Source of the DNA: Ulva prolifera
Taxonomy: Eukaryota; Chlorophyta; Ulvophyceae; Ulvales; Ulvaceae
Direction of reading: 5' to 3'
DNA length: 64,000 bases
Assembly: GCA_023078555.1 (NCBI GenBank)
Contig: CM041196.1
Span: 4,030,001-4,094,000 of the forward strand
The notes beneath the pieces were generated by a model. It worked only from the letters and a program-made list of their open reading frames with translations, searched no databases and was not told where the DNA came from. This document shows, piece after piece, positions 1 to 13,600 of this stretch (positions are counted from its first letter, which is position 1; every line of letters starts with the position of its first letter). A program made the position numbers and the translations under genes.

Positions 1-408
1 GGAATTCACGTATGCACGGTGCCCATGTGACGAATGCATGGGTGTGGCATGACCAGCGATCTTGACATGGTGCCACAAAGACTGTACGCCTTGCGGGGGG
101 AGACAGTGCGATGCGAGGGTTCTGGGTTCACTCGCCGCAGAGGCACAGGATGCACCAGTGCTCCGGTAGCGATCACGAGGAGCGGACTGGAAGCAGCCAA
201 CGGCCTCGAGACGCCAGCCTCATCTCCACCCCTGGCGCTGATCCTTCTGGTCTATCCCCCCCTGCTGCATTCTAGCAATTCCTGGCTGTTGTGGCATTAC
301 AAGCATAGCCATGCTTCCGCTGGTGCGGCATCTGGTCTGTGCGAACTCCTCCTGCCGAGCAAGAAGATGTGATTCTCTATGTTGAGCTACACGGCATGGG
401 CGCAGGGG
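1..408. other. window start, no gene assigned
   Basis: I see no recognisable coding exon here. The stretch may hold the 5' region or upstream exons of the coiled-coil gene that follows on the + strand. Short open frames exist on both strands but lack motifs or a convincing splice partner. Confidence 0.3.
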
Positions 409-3400
409 GAGCACGACATGGTCGTCTTTGACGAGGACGCCGCATCGTACATCAGCGCAACTGACTACCGCCAGATGCTGCACTCCATCGCGCCGGAGCT
501 TGGGGAAGAGGCCGAGGCGCTGCACTCCTGCCACCGCCGCCTGCAGGTGCCCCCCCCCCCTCCGCCCTGCAGGGCCAGCTGCCCTCACTCTTGCCTGAAT
601 CACACACCGTCCGCACCGCGGCAATCTGCAGACGCCCGGCCATCTCTGTGCGCAACGCCACGACAGCGCATGTGCGACACAGCACCGGGGCATGGGCCAT
701 ACCCAACAGGACCATGTGCGCCCGCATGACGTCTGCCACATTCTCACGTCACACGCGCACGCACTGTGCAGGACGAGCAGAGCGGCACTGAGACGGCGCA
801 CAGCGGCGCGGTGGCGGTGCTGCGGGCGCAGATCGACGACCTGGAGGCGGTGATGGCGGCGCAGGAGGGCGAACTGCACGTGCTGCGCGCCGAGGAGGGC
901 CGCGCCCGCGACGCCTGCGCCGAGCTGCAGCACACCTGCACCACCCTCCACTCCCAGGTGTGCCTGCATCGCCGCAGAGGGGCCCTCCCTGCGCACCCCC
1001 CCCCGCTTTGACATGCACAGCCGCCACAACCTGCTTGGGACTGCAGCGGAGCCTCACCGCCTGCTTGAAGTGATTGCCAAGTTCTCAGGAAGGGGACGTG
1101 AACAGATGTAAACGAGTGCACGTTCGCAGCCCTCGATGTAGGCGCTGAGGCTGAACCGGGCAACTAAATATTGCCCCGAGTTACCCACGCAGCACTGCGC
1201 CGTAGAGGTCCATGCGGCAGAGGACAGTTTCGCGACGCAGACGCCCCGCCGCACGGTGCAGATCCAGGAGAAGCACGCCCAGCTGGAGCAAGCACACGGC
1301 GGCCTGCGCGCTCTGGAGCAGTCCCTGGACCGCAGCGAGGCAGAGAGTGCGGCCGCGCGCGCACATGCCGAGGCGCGCATCGCCGACATCGCCGGCCGCA
1401 AGGCGGAGCTCGAGCGGCAGCTGCGCTCCACTGGCGCCGCCGCGGCGGCGGCGCGTGCGCAGGGAGCGGCGACGCGCGTGCACGCGCTCGAAGCGCGGCT
1501 GCAGGGAACGCGCGCGGCCAAGGCATCTACGGAGCAGCAGCTGCAGGACTGCCGGGTGCGACAGTGCTGACCGCCCTAGACACATCACGGCCGTAGATCC
1601 GGAGTCTGTGTTGGCATTCAGCTCGTTGCGCTCAGGGCCCTTGCACTGACAGACTCTATGCATAATGCGTTGCCGATTCACTGCTGGAGCGCAGCTGGCA
1701 AAGCATGTTCCTCAAACTAATCAGGGTCTGAGCATGAGCATGAGCACACGTGAGAGCTAGCTCTGCAACGTCCAGGTCGCCCACCAGGCTGAGAAGCGGA
1801 AGCTACAGCGGGAGCTCGCCGGGCTGCAGCGGCAGCTGCGCGGCACGGAGAAGCGTGCGCTGGCACTGCTGCGCAGCCGCTCCCAGCAGGAGGAGGCGCT
1901 GGCTCGCAAGGACCGCCAGATCCAGGACTCGCAGCATGCACTGCAGGAGCTGCAGGCACGTCCCGACCGCCCGCCGCTCTCTCTTGGAGTGCATCGCTGC
2001 CGGGGAATGGGCCCTTACGTGTGCTGGCACCATCATGTGCTCTGCCATCATCTTTTGCATGTCCGGCATTGTTGCATGTTTGTAGAAATTGATGTGTGCT
2101 TTGTCTGGGCTGTAAAGGAGTTGCATGCTCCTGATGCTGAAGGTTCCCAGATCTGTGGCGCATTGGTGCTGTGTTGACATGGCAAGGCACCCGTGTTGCA
2201 GCGACCGCGGATTTGGGTGACGGCTTGAAGGGTGTCGGCTTCACCGTCAGTGCAGTTACTTGGACGGCTGACATTGCCCTGCCTGGTCCACCCATGCGCT
2301 CCAAGTTCCTTTGGGTGCAACAGCACCCGTATCCATCTCCTTTCATGTGACTCTACTGGAACGATCAGTACTGGAAGACTTCCTCACATCCAATCTCTCA
2401 GTGTACCTGAGGCTCAGGTATCGTGCTGAATGCAAGCATGCCAAAGTCGCGCACCACCGACCACAAAACCTCAGCTCCTCCACCATGACACGGCGACACA
2501 GATGGCTGGGTGAAGGCAAGCTTTGTGCGCCTTTTCCGGCAGAAGGGCCCATGCATGCAGGCAGCGGTGGGCGCATCGCCGCGTCGGCAGGACATCGCGC
2601 AGCAGACGCTGCAGTGGTGGGACCGCCAGATCGCGCTGCTCGCGCAGCGTGCGTCCGCGGGCGGCCGTGTCGCCGACCTGGAGGCGCAGCACGCCGCGCT
2701 GCAGCGGCAGCTGGCATCCCTGCAGGACACGGCCACTGACGGATGTGCGGGACAGCCTCCTGTGCCACCCTTGTTGCCTGAATCGGCAACGTCGCAGTGT
2801 ATGGGGGCGCATCTCCTCAGGCCGGCGCCTGCCATAGTCGTGCCCGGCGCCTGCCGGGCCATAGCTGTGCCCAGAGCCTCCCATAGCCCTGCAGCCGTAG
2901 TAGCCGAGTGTTGCGTGCACGTTGTGTGTGGATCATGCGGGCGTCGATCTCGACGTCCAATTGCGCGGTTCCACCGCAACTCGCCGGATTCTGAATCCTG
3001 AAGCTATCCAAAACGGCATGCTCCCCGAGCAAACAAATGCACTATACAGCCTCAGCTCGCAGGCTGACGTCGTTTCAGCGTGCTGAGCGCATGCGTGCTT
3101 GTGCTGCAGATGAGGGAGGAGAGGCGGCGTGGCAGGAGGAGCGGGAGCGGCTCGCGCTGCAGCTGCACGTTGCCGCGGGCAGCCTCGCGGTCGGCCGGGA
3201 GCAGCTCGCTTCAGCGGCGATGATCAAGACGACGCTGCAGGCCGCCGTGCGCCGCCTCGGCCTGCCGGCCGCCCGCCACCTGCTGCTGCACCTCGTGTCC
3301 GCGCTCCTCACCACGCTCACCCGCGAGCAGGATTCCCGCCTGCAGCTCAGCGCCCTGCGCTCCTCCCTCAGCCTCGTCACGCAGCTCAACCGCCACCTAC

Positions 3401-5413
3401 AGGGTAATGACCCGGCGCCATTGGCGGGTCCCGGGCCTGTGCTGACAGGCGGCATGGCATGCGCGACCGCACCGGTGGCTGGCAGCGACAGCATGCGCAG
3501 CACGCTCAGCGTGGAACCATCCCCATCCGCGCCGGGTCTTCAGAACCGGCAGCTCGCGGATGCGGAGGGGGCCAGCGGCGCAGCAGGAGAGCTGGCCGGG
3601 TCTGCCGGTGAGGTTGCCGTTGGCGGCCACAGACGTCGAGGTGGCTCAGTGGAACGCAGTGCTGCCTCTGAAGGCCGCCTGCGTAGCCCGCCATCGCGGC
3701 GCGCGCAGAGTGGGCCCGGTTCCTCTGCAGCCAGCTGCAGCCCGGCGGTGCCGGCGCGCTTGCTGGGCCCTGCGACGAAGCAGCAATGTGGCCTCGGCGG
3801 AGGTGCGGGTGGGAACCCTGCCGGCACGCGGACAGTTCAGAGTGCAGGCTCACCTCACAGCCGACGGGGCATGGAGGGCAGCCCGGGAACAAAAGGCAAC
3901 GATGGGCACCGGCCGTCCGCCGGACGCAGCCCCGGGCGGGCCGCTCGCGGCGCCCCGGTGACACGCGTGGCTGAAGCGAACCGCAGCACTGAAGGCAAGG
4001 TGGCGGCGAGTGCCGTACCCAGCATGCGAGGCGCACAGCCCCGGCCATGTAAGCGAGAAGTGGGGAGGAGTGGGGAGTGGGCGGCCGGTGCCGCAGGCAT
4101 GACGCCGCCAAGGAGCAGCGCGTCCATGCTGATTGAGCAGGCCACCATGGCAGCCGCCGCCACAGGCGCTTGTCCGCCGGATCACGGACTAAAACAGCAA
4201 GGTGTGAGGGGAGTGTTCTGGGGAGACCGGAGCGAGCCGCGGGGGGTGGCAGAGGAGGAGCAAGACTCCCGAGGGCTCCAGATCCGGGCGGGTGAGGGGC
4301 ACGGCAGGGTGCGGAGCTCTCGGGAAGCTATGGCCGCCTTTGGAGGACTGCGCTCCCCGGCTTCGTCTCATAGCGATGGCCACCCCAGCCAGCCGCGCAG
4401 CGCAGGCGGTGCTCATGGCTTTGCCCGCGGCGACCAGGCTGAGGCGCCCTGGAGCATCAGCACGGGTGGAGTACCAGACCACATCCGCGGGCCCGGGGAG
4501 GCGGGGCAGAGGGGTGCTGTGCGCGGGATTGAGCGCGGGAGCACCGAGAGCGTGAAGTGGAGCGGTGGCCTGGCGCAGCAGGAGGCTGCATGGGGCCAGA
4601 GGGGCGGCGGGCCATGCATCGCAGGCGCGCTGCACCCTGGGGCGGCAAGAGGGAGGGACATGGCGAGCCAGCAGGGGCGCACACGGCTGAGCTTTGCGAG
4701 CCCTGGTGGCCACGGCAGCGATAGTGGTGCGGTCTTGCTGACGCGAGCTCGAGCGCTGAACACATGTATTGCAGGCCGTGGGCACTTTGGCGATGGGTGG
4801 CTGTTTTCTGGCACTGCGCCCGAAGAACCCCTATAGCCCCGCCCGCGGCGTGTGTCTGCCTCTGCACAGCTAAGTATCAGACGCACAACGGTTCATGACC
4901 TAGCCAGCTGCGCATAGCATGTGCTGCATGTCAGAGTCAAGTATCAGGCAACAGGTGACGCCGGTGACGCTGAACGGGCTTGGCTGTTGCTGTGCAGGCA
5001 CCGGAGCACAAGTGCGGTCTGCAGCCACGATGCAGATGTCGCGGCCCCTCGGCGGCGGAGGTGCGGCGGGCATCACGGAGCGCAGCCCCCAGCGCCCCGG
5101 CGCCGCTGCCCTGCACAGCTGGGGCCCCAGGTCTCCTGCAGAGTCCCCCCGGCAGCCGGGGGCGTGCCAGCCACGGGGCGCGGGGGCAGCAGACCCGCAG
5201 GGCGCCGCCCGCTGGCGCCTGAATTGCGACAGGCTGCCCCTGCACGGTGGTACGGCTCAGGCGATGTGCGACAGTGCCTCGAGCGTGCAGGCGTCACCAG
5301 ACCTGAGGCCACGGTCTGGCCAGAAGAAGGTCCAGTTTGCGGAGGACGAAGTGGTCCTGGTGGCCTCGCACCCTGTGACTGATCCTGCCTGGCATGACTC
5401 GTGGTCACAGTAG
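409..5413 (+). CDS. coiled-coil protein with disordered tail and C-terminal PP1-docking-like motif
   Basis: This is a multi-exon gene of unknown function. Exons that fit in frame are about 409-546, 772-957, 1241-1555, 1776-1955, 2561-2744, a long exon from 3110 to roughly 4.76 kb, and the last exon 4998-5413. The first five exons encode Glu/Arg/Gln/Ala-rich heptads typical of long alpha-helical coiled coil (for example LRAQIDDLEAVMAAQEGEL in exon 2 and KRKLQRELAGLQRQLRG in exon 4). The long exon starts helical, then becomes Gly/Ser/Pro/Arg-rich and probably disordered. The last exon ends in an acidic segment with KKVQFAED, which matches the RVxF docking pattern of protein phosphatase 1 partners. 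The start codon is not fixed, because an in-frame acceptor near 408 makes the ATG at 379 doubtful. The exon ending at 1955 appears to use a GC donor. A scaffold or cytoskeletal role is plausible, but no family is recognised. Confidence 0.7.
550..560 (+). repeat. poly-C tract just after a 5' splice site
   Basis: Eleven C residues start three bases inside the intron that follows the exon ending at 546. Confidence 0.8.
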
Positions 5414-6620
5414 TTGGTTGCAGTGGGCGATGCACCTGGCCTCTACTGCAAGTTACAGTGACCTCGATGATATAATGATATAATCAGGGTGTGCTAATGT
5501 CGTAGAAAGCCTTGTTTGGTTTGCTCTGAAGGGTTACGACCACAACTACGGCAAAGAGCTGACAGCCATGTGCATCAGCTCATCGAACCTGTTGTTGTTG
5601 CAACCATCGTGATCAGCTCAGCTGAATAAAGCTGGCTTTGTCAACAAACATGTGGCAGGCGTGTGTGGGCCTGCATCAGTGACCGTGGTCAGAAGGCAGA
5701 TTGATGCTGTGCTTACACTAAACAACAAACATCCTGGCTCTGTGACATTGGAGATAATTTGCGCGGGCAGGGCATAGCTGTGTCTGAGATGTCAAGCACT
5801 ACCTACCAACGACGCCGACCTCAACATGTGCACCTGTCGTTGCCCAGTAGGTTGTGCAGAGAAGCTTTTGCAATGCGACAAAGGATAGTAGTGCGCACGA
5901 CATGCGTGCAACTTGTAACCATTTCTGGGCCTCCAGAATGTTGCCAAGTAGGCTTGATGGCAATCGTCTGCTGAGTTGTTTCCCCTAAGCATGAACAACT
6001 GCAACACAGCACATGAGTCACGAATGTGTTGCACAGGCCCATACCAGATGGCACCTTTGATCATCTTAATAAGAGAATGTAATGTCGACTATGCATACTT
6101 TTACACTGGTGTATACGAAAAGATGTACTGGCTGCAGCAAAAACTGACACATTATAGTATCCAGACGATCGTGACTACACACACATACACCTGCCACTGC
6201 ACTGTGCACTGACCATGAGGTAGCAGTAGTGCTTGACCAAGAAGCCTGCTGGCACACCATCTCTGTGTCACCAGCCTGAGCCTGCAAGCACCACCACTCC
6301 TCGCTTGGTCAAAAACCGCGCTCCATTACACACGAAACGGACACATACCTGCGTCTCGCACCCGCACACCCATACATACGCCGCACCAACCACACAGGCT
6401 CGGCGAGGGCCTGCTGGTGGAGACACACAGCATTGCCTACATCAGCCCCTGTGAACCCACAGAATAAAGAACCACTGAAACAGATCCTACATTCTGTACG
6501 CCTACACAGGCGTTCCATCGTACAAATCTACAGCCACCTGTACACAACACCCAACTCAACCCGCCAGCCTACACTCCAGCACCCACCCCCCTGGCACCCA
6601 CACCCCGCCACCGACGCTGC
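5414..6620. other. intergenic spacer between convergent genes
   Basis: The coiled-coil gene and the sigma-factor gene converge here. The sequence is less GC-rich than the exons and has no convincing exon. The part near 6.2-6.45 kb is CA-rich and should include the sigma-factor 3' UTR; a TTACA near 6327 would read TGTAA, the green-algal poly(A) signal, on the minus strand. Confidence 0.5.
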
Positions 6621-8688
6621 TCACTTCTCAAATTTGTGCATATACTGCAGCACATTTGCGAAGCTTTTCATGGCCTTTGTGTGGTGGTACTGTACCAGAC
6701 TCGCCGACTTGAACCCAAGGCGCTCCGCAATCTCCTTTCGCATCAGCGGCCCATCCCCCCGCAGACCATACTTGTATGCAATCACCTCCCCCTGTACCGA
6801 CGGTAGGCGGTTCAGCACGTCCTCAACCGTGCTGCGCAGCTCCGGCACGTCCAGCACGCGCAGCAGCTCCGCATCCTCCGCCCCTTCCTCCTCACCCCAC
6901 GCTCGTTCCCCGTCATCCTCCGGATCGGTTGAGCCCGCGGACCCGCCGGCGACGTGGGAGCCACTGGCGATGACCTCCCATGCGTCGCCGGTGTCAAAGT
7001 TGGCACCGTCCGGGAAAATCTCGGCGTGGGAGTCGGAGCCGGAGAGGATGCGGGTGGCGGTGGGGTCGTCGACGGCGGCGCGGCGCGCGATGGCTGAGAT
7101 CATCGCGGCGTCGAGGCCGGTGATGCCCTCCGCGATGTCCCCTGCGCCGGCGCCGCCGCTGCGGCGCTCGGCCTGGACGGCGGAGTGCGCGGCCCACACC
7201 CTGCACGGAAGGAATGATGTGTGATTGATGTGAGGACAGGGAGTGAATAAAAGGAATGCCGCGGGAGGGAAGGGAATGATGATGTTGCGGACACATTGGG
7301 GAATGTACTGGCCTGGCACGTCTTGCAGCCTTCCGCCCAGTGAGACTTTTGTTGCAACATGTCCATGTGGGTTCCTGGTAGGCGTGGCCTGAGGGCACGT
7401 CATGCTGCGTCGCTGGGGCGATTTCCGGTAGACGACTCAGCCGGGGTGATGCAGCGGCCAGTGCCACGGCTGACGCAAGCGTTGCCCGCATGTTTGTGGA
7501 TGTCACGGTGCAACACAGTGACAAGAGCTGCGCACCGGCGGCGTTGTGTCATCTCAGAGAGAGGCAGCGCCATCACCCGGTCTTTACCGTATAGGGCAGC
7601 CTTGAGGCGCCCCTCCAGCTGGATCCAGGCATGTGTGGCAAAGGTGTTGCCGAGGGTGTCGTTGAATGTCCAGATGCAGAGCCTCAACTGCACCATCCCC
7701 TCCATCGCAACGTCCTCCAGGTCTGGCAGACCAGCCATGGAGCCTTTCAGATGTGCCGCAACCTGCATGCCACACTACAGTCAGACTGATGTGCACTGGG
7801 GTGTGTAGATGCGGGGCATTGCAGGCCTGCACAGAGTTGATGCAATTCTGAGACCATCCAGGGCCACGCTCAAGGATAGTGCAGCGATTCTATGCTCGAG
7901 TAGAGAAGCGTGGAGACCCCACCTTGAAAACGAGACCTGAGTGGATGTGCATAAGGCTGAACAGCGCATCTTGCCGCTGGGCCTGGATCTGCAACATCTC
8001 TGGTAGGGACATGCGTGTGGCCTCAACAGTCTTGTGTAGCTGTGTTGGCTCTAGTTTGGCTACATCCAGTACTTCTGCGAGTTGGACGAACTTGGAGACT
8101 GGTGCGGGCACACTTGGATCGAAGTTTGCCTCTACAATGCGGCGCCATTTCTGGATGATGACCCACGCATCGGTTTCCGCCATGTGTTTGCTAGTGGCAG
8201 CTGCGTTGTCAGTACGAGTAGGTGAGATGGATGCACGAACTTTCCCCCATGCTGACCTTCTCTTGTTGCGAAGCCGCGACATGAAAGCCATAGAAGTAGT
8301 GTCTTGCTCTGAGCATTCCTGGCTGGGGCTCGAAGCAGCAGCTGGGCGCTCTGCGCGAGTCACGAAAGATCTCGACGAGGGCAAGTCGACCGAGCTACGC
8401 CTGAAGTCATCTTCAGCGCACCCAGACTGGGGATTGACGTTGATTGCATCTGTGAGTGGGTTTTGGCTGTCCGGAAGTCTGTCTGCTGACCCGCCAGTCC
8501 CTGAGCAGACGGCCTCGGTGGCCAGTGTCGCTCCCTGCCAAACACCCCACCTGCGAGGCGCTTGTTCTTCCACATCTGATGAGTCCAGATAGATACGCTC
8601 AAGATCACGTACTGTAGTCGATACTGGACTAGTCGGAGCCGGGGCACACACAGAAGTCGATGATGGAACCCGGGTCTGACGACGTGAC
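6621..8688 (-). CDS. nuclear-encoded plastid RNA polymerase sigma-70 factor
   Basis: The product should direct the bacterial-type plastid RNA polymerase to promoters. Three exons join in frame: 8688-7923, 7762-7536 and 7200-6621. Helix 2.1 ends the first exon (DALFSLMHIHSGLVFK). Regions 2.2-2.4 fill the second (DLEDVAMEGMVQLRLCIW, then ATHAWIQLEGRLKAAL and RVMALP, matching the bacterial DLIQEG...STYA..WIRQAI...IRLP pattern). The last exon gives a region 3-like helix (SEMTQRR joined to RVWAAHSAVQ), an acidic Gly/Glu/Asp-rich linker, and a C-terminal region 4 (LNRLPSVQGEVIAYKYGL, RKEIAERLGF, KAMKSF). About 520 codons are covered. The first exon begins at a splice acceptor (8688), so at least one 5' exon with the start and transit peptide is missing from this model. 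The Ser-rich N-terminal portion suits a plastid-targeted protein. I am confident of the family; the exact plant or algal subtype is not determined. Confidence 0.88.
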
Positions 8689-8732
8689 CTGCAAGGCGTG
8701 GATGAACATGAGCATGTTGCGCAGTGGCCCAC

Positions 8733-10619
8733 AACCGGTGCACAAGACCCTCAATCTAGCAGCTGATGGGATCGTGGGATATTCAAGCACCTTGGGGTGG
8801 AAGAGCCATGTACATACATGCAGCGGTACGTTTGATAACGAAGCACTACCACTGCAAGGAAGACGCGACCACCGCTTCAAATGAAAAACTGATCCACCCG
8901 TTTAAAACATACAACATCTATATGGGTCCAGCTGTCACGCATGTGCAGTGGCTAGAACTGTGTCAACATGCCTTCAAAGCGATACTGCTTCCTGAAGTCC
9001 CTCGACATACCAGGCTCCCATGCAAAGCCAGGCGCACGAGCCTGTGAACCATTACCAAATGGGAGAAAGACATGCAAGTCGTGCATCATTGGCGTCCTTG
9101 AGGATCCGCACCTGGAAGCCTCAGTCAGCGGAGGCGTGACGGAACGGGACGGGATGGAAGATGCCCCGAGCATGTTCATGCCCCCCACACAACGTGCCAT
9201 AGGCGGAGTGATTATAGAGCGGCCTCAGAGGCAAGCTAGAACTTTGAAATTTGTCCGGGTCACGTCGTAAAGGAAGAAGTGATTGGGTTTGACAATGATG
9301 AACTCTGTGAGTCTGATCAAGGAGGGGGCAACAGTGATGACACGCTTTGAAGGAGGTGATCTTTCCTCTCACCGGTACTTGATAATTATGAAGCATTCAG
9401 ACTGCATCAGCGTGCTGTAGCAATGTTCGGTGTCCATTCACAGCACGATGTGGCAAGTTTCGTGGCCCAGGCGACCAAGGATTTTCGACATACGTTGAAG
9501 GCCACAAAACCACACATGCTCAACTACATGTGCACACCTGTCGCCACTTCATCACGCCATTCGTATCCGATTTGACGAGCGTGCCATGCGGTGGTCTACT
9601 TTCGTCTTCACTGTACAAAGGAGCCCTAACGTTTGTGACTCTCTTGATCAGTGCATTCTTCAGCGTGAAATTCTTTGGCAAGCATCACACTTGTGGGAGC
9701 TGTCGCATGGCACATGCCACTGAGATCGATATTGGTGCATCAACTTGTGACTTGCACACGTGGCGCACTGAAGATGGATAGCATCTGCCGTACAGGCTGA
9801 CCTGACAAGGGCATACAGTCAACCCCCCCGGCTGCTTGCATCGTGCAGAACATCCATGGCACACATCGCTATATCCGCACACCGCAGCACTTCTCAGCCT
9901 GGCAAGACCCTGCTCCAGGCCACAAGGACAGATGAAATCCACACTGACAAGGAATGCGCCATGCAAGAACGCGATGTGCTTTCATACATGCGCCACCGAT
10001 GCACTCGGGTGTGCGGTGCTTTTTGCTATTGTGTTGTCGAGCTGTTCCAGCGGTGCTACCTGCCTCTGCGCCTGGGTGTATTCAACACGTTCCCCGCCGA
10101 CATGCACGACTTGCAGCAGCACAAGTTGCAGAAGCAGCCCTGCGAGGCTGTGATCGCACGAGAGGCGGCGTGGGGTGACGGCCGCAGGCGGTATCGCAGG
10201 TAATACAGCACGGTGCCTTCGTCGGTTACAGCAGAGGGGGCCGGAGGCTCGGCGTCAGTACACCCCGGCACGGCATCTGGCAGACATGCTGGGCTGCGTC
10301 GGCTCTGCGCCTCCTTGGCCCTAGTGCACACACATGCATTCTGGAGCCAAAGGGGAACGACCACGTGAAGAAAACACGCCGCAATGTGATGCAGGGCGGT
10401 CAGGAAGCTGGGTAGAAGCTGGTGCCCGGCCGGGCTCTCCGGCGGTGGCTCTGACTGCGGGCCCCGCTCCTCACATGAGCCGGTGCAGCCTGAACCAGGT
10501 TTTACCGCGCTGTCATTCCACGGCGAGCCTCGTGTACGTGAGGGTACATGCCATGTGGGCCACGGACTACACACATGGCGCTGCGCGGTACGCGGCGGCA
10601 GGTCGGCGGCCGGACGGCG
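8733..10619. other. spacer between sigma-factor and kinase genes
   Basis: Both flanking genes are on the minus strand, so this should contain the 5' end and promoter of the sigma-factor gene and the 3' UTR of the kinase. Open frames at 8.77-9.4 kb and 9.8-10.2 kb show no family motif. A TTACA near 10226 would read TGTAA on the minus strand and could be the kinase poly(A) signal. Confidence 0.4.
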
Positions 10620-13600
10620 TCACTTTGGAACGGGCAGCGGCTGCGGCTCGATTGTGAGCTTCTCGGCGGCCTCCGCGAGGCGCATCGTCAGCACGGCGGA
10701 CTGCAGGGCCGCATCCTGCAGCGGCGGCGATCCCGGCCCCCCGCCGGGCCGCACCGGCGCGCTCACGTTCGGGCAGCTCTGCATCAGCACCTCCTGCGGC
10801 AAGGCCGCTGCGGTGGCCGTCTGCGGCGGCGGGAGTGCCGCCCCTTGCGGCACCGCCGCGGCAGCTGTCGGCTGCGCGAGCGCGGCCGCGCGCGCAAACG
10901 CGACGTGCGCGCGCGTGATCGCGCGCAGCTCCTCCTGCACCACCCGCAGCGGCGGCCGCGTGTCCATGTTCGCCGCCCAGCAGCGCTGGCACAAGGACAC
11001 GTATGCCGGGTCTGCGTCCGCCGGGTACGGCAGCCGCTTGCCCTGGATGATCAGCAGCAGCACGTCGTTCTGGTCAAACGCCGCAAACGCCTGCTGCGAC
11101 ATGTACATCTCCCACATCAGCACGCCAAATGCAAACACGTCGGCCTTCGGCGTCTTGATCGACTCCCCGCCCTTCGTCTTCACGATCTCCGGCGCCAGGT
11201 GGCTCGGCGTGCCTGCGGAGTCGCCGTGCAGCAGTGGCAGGTCCCCGGAGACGACGCGTGCGAGCCCGAAGTCTGCGAGCTTCGTCACGAAGCCCCGCGG
11301 GTCGCAGTCGTCCGCCTTGAGCAGCACGTTCTGGGGCTTGAGGTCGCAGTGGATGATGCCGAGGGAGTGGATGTGCGCGAGCGCGGCCGCGATCTCGATC
11401 AGCACGAAGCAGATACTGCTGACGTCTGGCGTGCCGTCGGCAAACTTGAAGATGGACATCTGCAGCGCGGAGAGGAGGGTGCCGTAGGCGCAGTACTCCA
11501 TGACGATGACGCAGCAGCGCGGCAGCTGGCGGCCGCTCTTCTGCTCGAGGATGTCCGCGGACGTTGTGAAGCGGAAGCACGGGCTGCTGTCGTCGCTGTT
11601 GCTCAGCAGCGACACCTGCACACACGCACGCGCCGCATCAAGTCTTTGCGCCGGCTGACTTTACGACCAGCACATGACTGAATAAGGGCCAGGGGTGCGC
11701 GTGCTCGGCCCGGTTTGTGGCGAGAGCACACATCACAGCAGGCCCGACGCGCCCACGCCTTGCTCTTCTGAGCCTGAGACCCAACACAACGCCCAAAATC
11801 AAAACGCACTGCCAGGGTTCTCGCAACCTCACCACCACAGGTTCCATAGCTGGCCTCATGGGCCACATGGAATCTCAGGCGGCCCGACTGGGCAGGCGGC
11901 ATTTACAGCCAGCCGAACTGGTTAAGGGCGCGACCGCGGCACAACCTACCATTCCACGCCGTTCTCTGCTCTCTGGAGAAATCAATGGGTATCAGAGAAT
12001 GCACAAAGACGCGCGGAGTTTGCCGGAAATGGAAAACAAAGACACGCGCAGCCGGCCGCAGTGGGAGAAGTCGGTGAGCGAGGGGGGCGCACGCAGTCAG
12101 GGAAGTGGGCGATGATGTCGACGACGTTGTGGTGCTTTGCGCGGCTCAGCGTCGCGAGCTCCATCGCGATGCGCCGCATGCGCACGTCCTCCATCGTCGG
12201 GTGGAACGCCATCACCTTGACCGCGACAACGGTGTTCAGCAGGTCGATGCGGCCCTTGTACACCACGCCGAACGTGCCCATGCCGATCAGCGACTCTAGC
12301 CGCACGTGCTCCGGCTGGCACGCCTGTGACTCCAGCTTCTGCCCGCCCTGCACCGCGGCCGCCGCACGTCACAGCCGCACGCTCCGCAACTGCGGCAGCA
12401 CCAGCGAATGCCGCCACACGAGGGCGATTGCAGTCTAGCAACCCCGACCAGTGGACGCAATCACGCATGCATGCATGCATGCATGCAGGCACACAAATCT
12501 GCTGCGGACTTGTGCTTTACATCACCCTGTCCTCCACGGAAAGTCGGCCAGGCTGTGGGCTACAACGACTGAGCCTGGCGTCACGCAGGGCGGCAGCACA
12601 GGCCAGAGGCCGTCCGGGGCGTGTATGAGTGCGGGAGGAAGGAAGAGGGGGGCGGGGGGGGGGGGGGGGGGGGGGGGCACCTCCTGTACGATGAGGCCGG
12701 CGAAGAGGGCCTGCAGGGAGTGCATGCTGTCGGCGTCGTTGCAGACTTGCATCATCGCGCTCGGCCGCGAGAGCGCCTGCGCGAGGGGCAGCCGCGAGAG
12801 GCTGTACGGGATGTTCTGCCGGAGGCCCTTCGGCGGGCCGGACTCTGCACGTACAGCCACCTGTGTCACCACTCAGGCTAGACACGGCACATGACCGTGC
12901 GGTGGACCGCTCCCGACTGTGCGGGCGTTGCAGAAGCAGCGGGGGCACCCTGGACCGCGTTGCGGATGCAGCCCTCAAGTGTGGCGCGAGCCTTTCGGCG
13001 GCAGGTCAGGCGCAACTGCGTATCTGGCTGATCAGGTCCAACACAGATCTGCAGCGCGCTTCAGTTGGGCCTCATCGTGCCACATGCCGCAACCTGGGGC
13101 ACGGCCACATGTCCATGTCCCGACTCGATCCAACCTGCTAGACAGAATACCGCCCGGGCTAAAAGCACAGTGACCCAGGACGGGATGTTCGACCATAAAC
13201 CGCATCCTCCGTGTGCACGAGAGGGGCCCCGTGTAACCGGTGGCTTGTTCATGAGGTCTGCAACTACGCCCTGCTGGGGCACAGCAGGCACACGAGGGGA
13301 GTCATGTGGGACGGAGTGGTGGGCACATCACACACGAGCCGCTGGCTCCACAGAGCGTACCTTGCAAGATCGCGATGATCGTGGTGCTGCAGACGGCGAG
13401 GAAGGTGTCGATGTCCGGCTGCGCCGACGCAAACGGCACTTGCATCGACGACATCAGGTACAGGCCGCCGAAGATCGTGCCGTCGGGGGCGTGGATCGGG
13501 AAGAGCGCGAGGCGGCGGGGGGGCGCGTCATTGATCATCAGCAGCAGCTCGCTGGTGACATCGGGCGACGACACGAGGTGGTGCGCGATGTCCTCGACAA

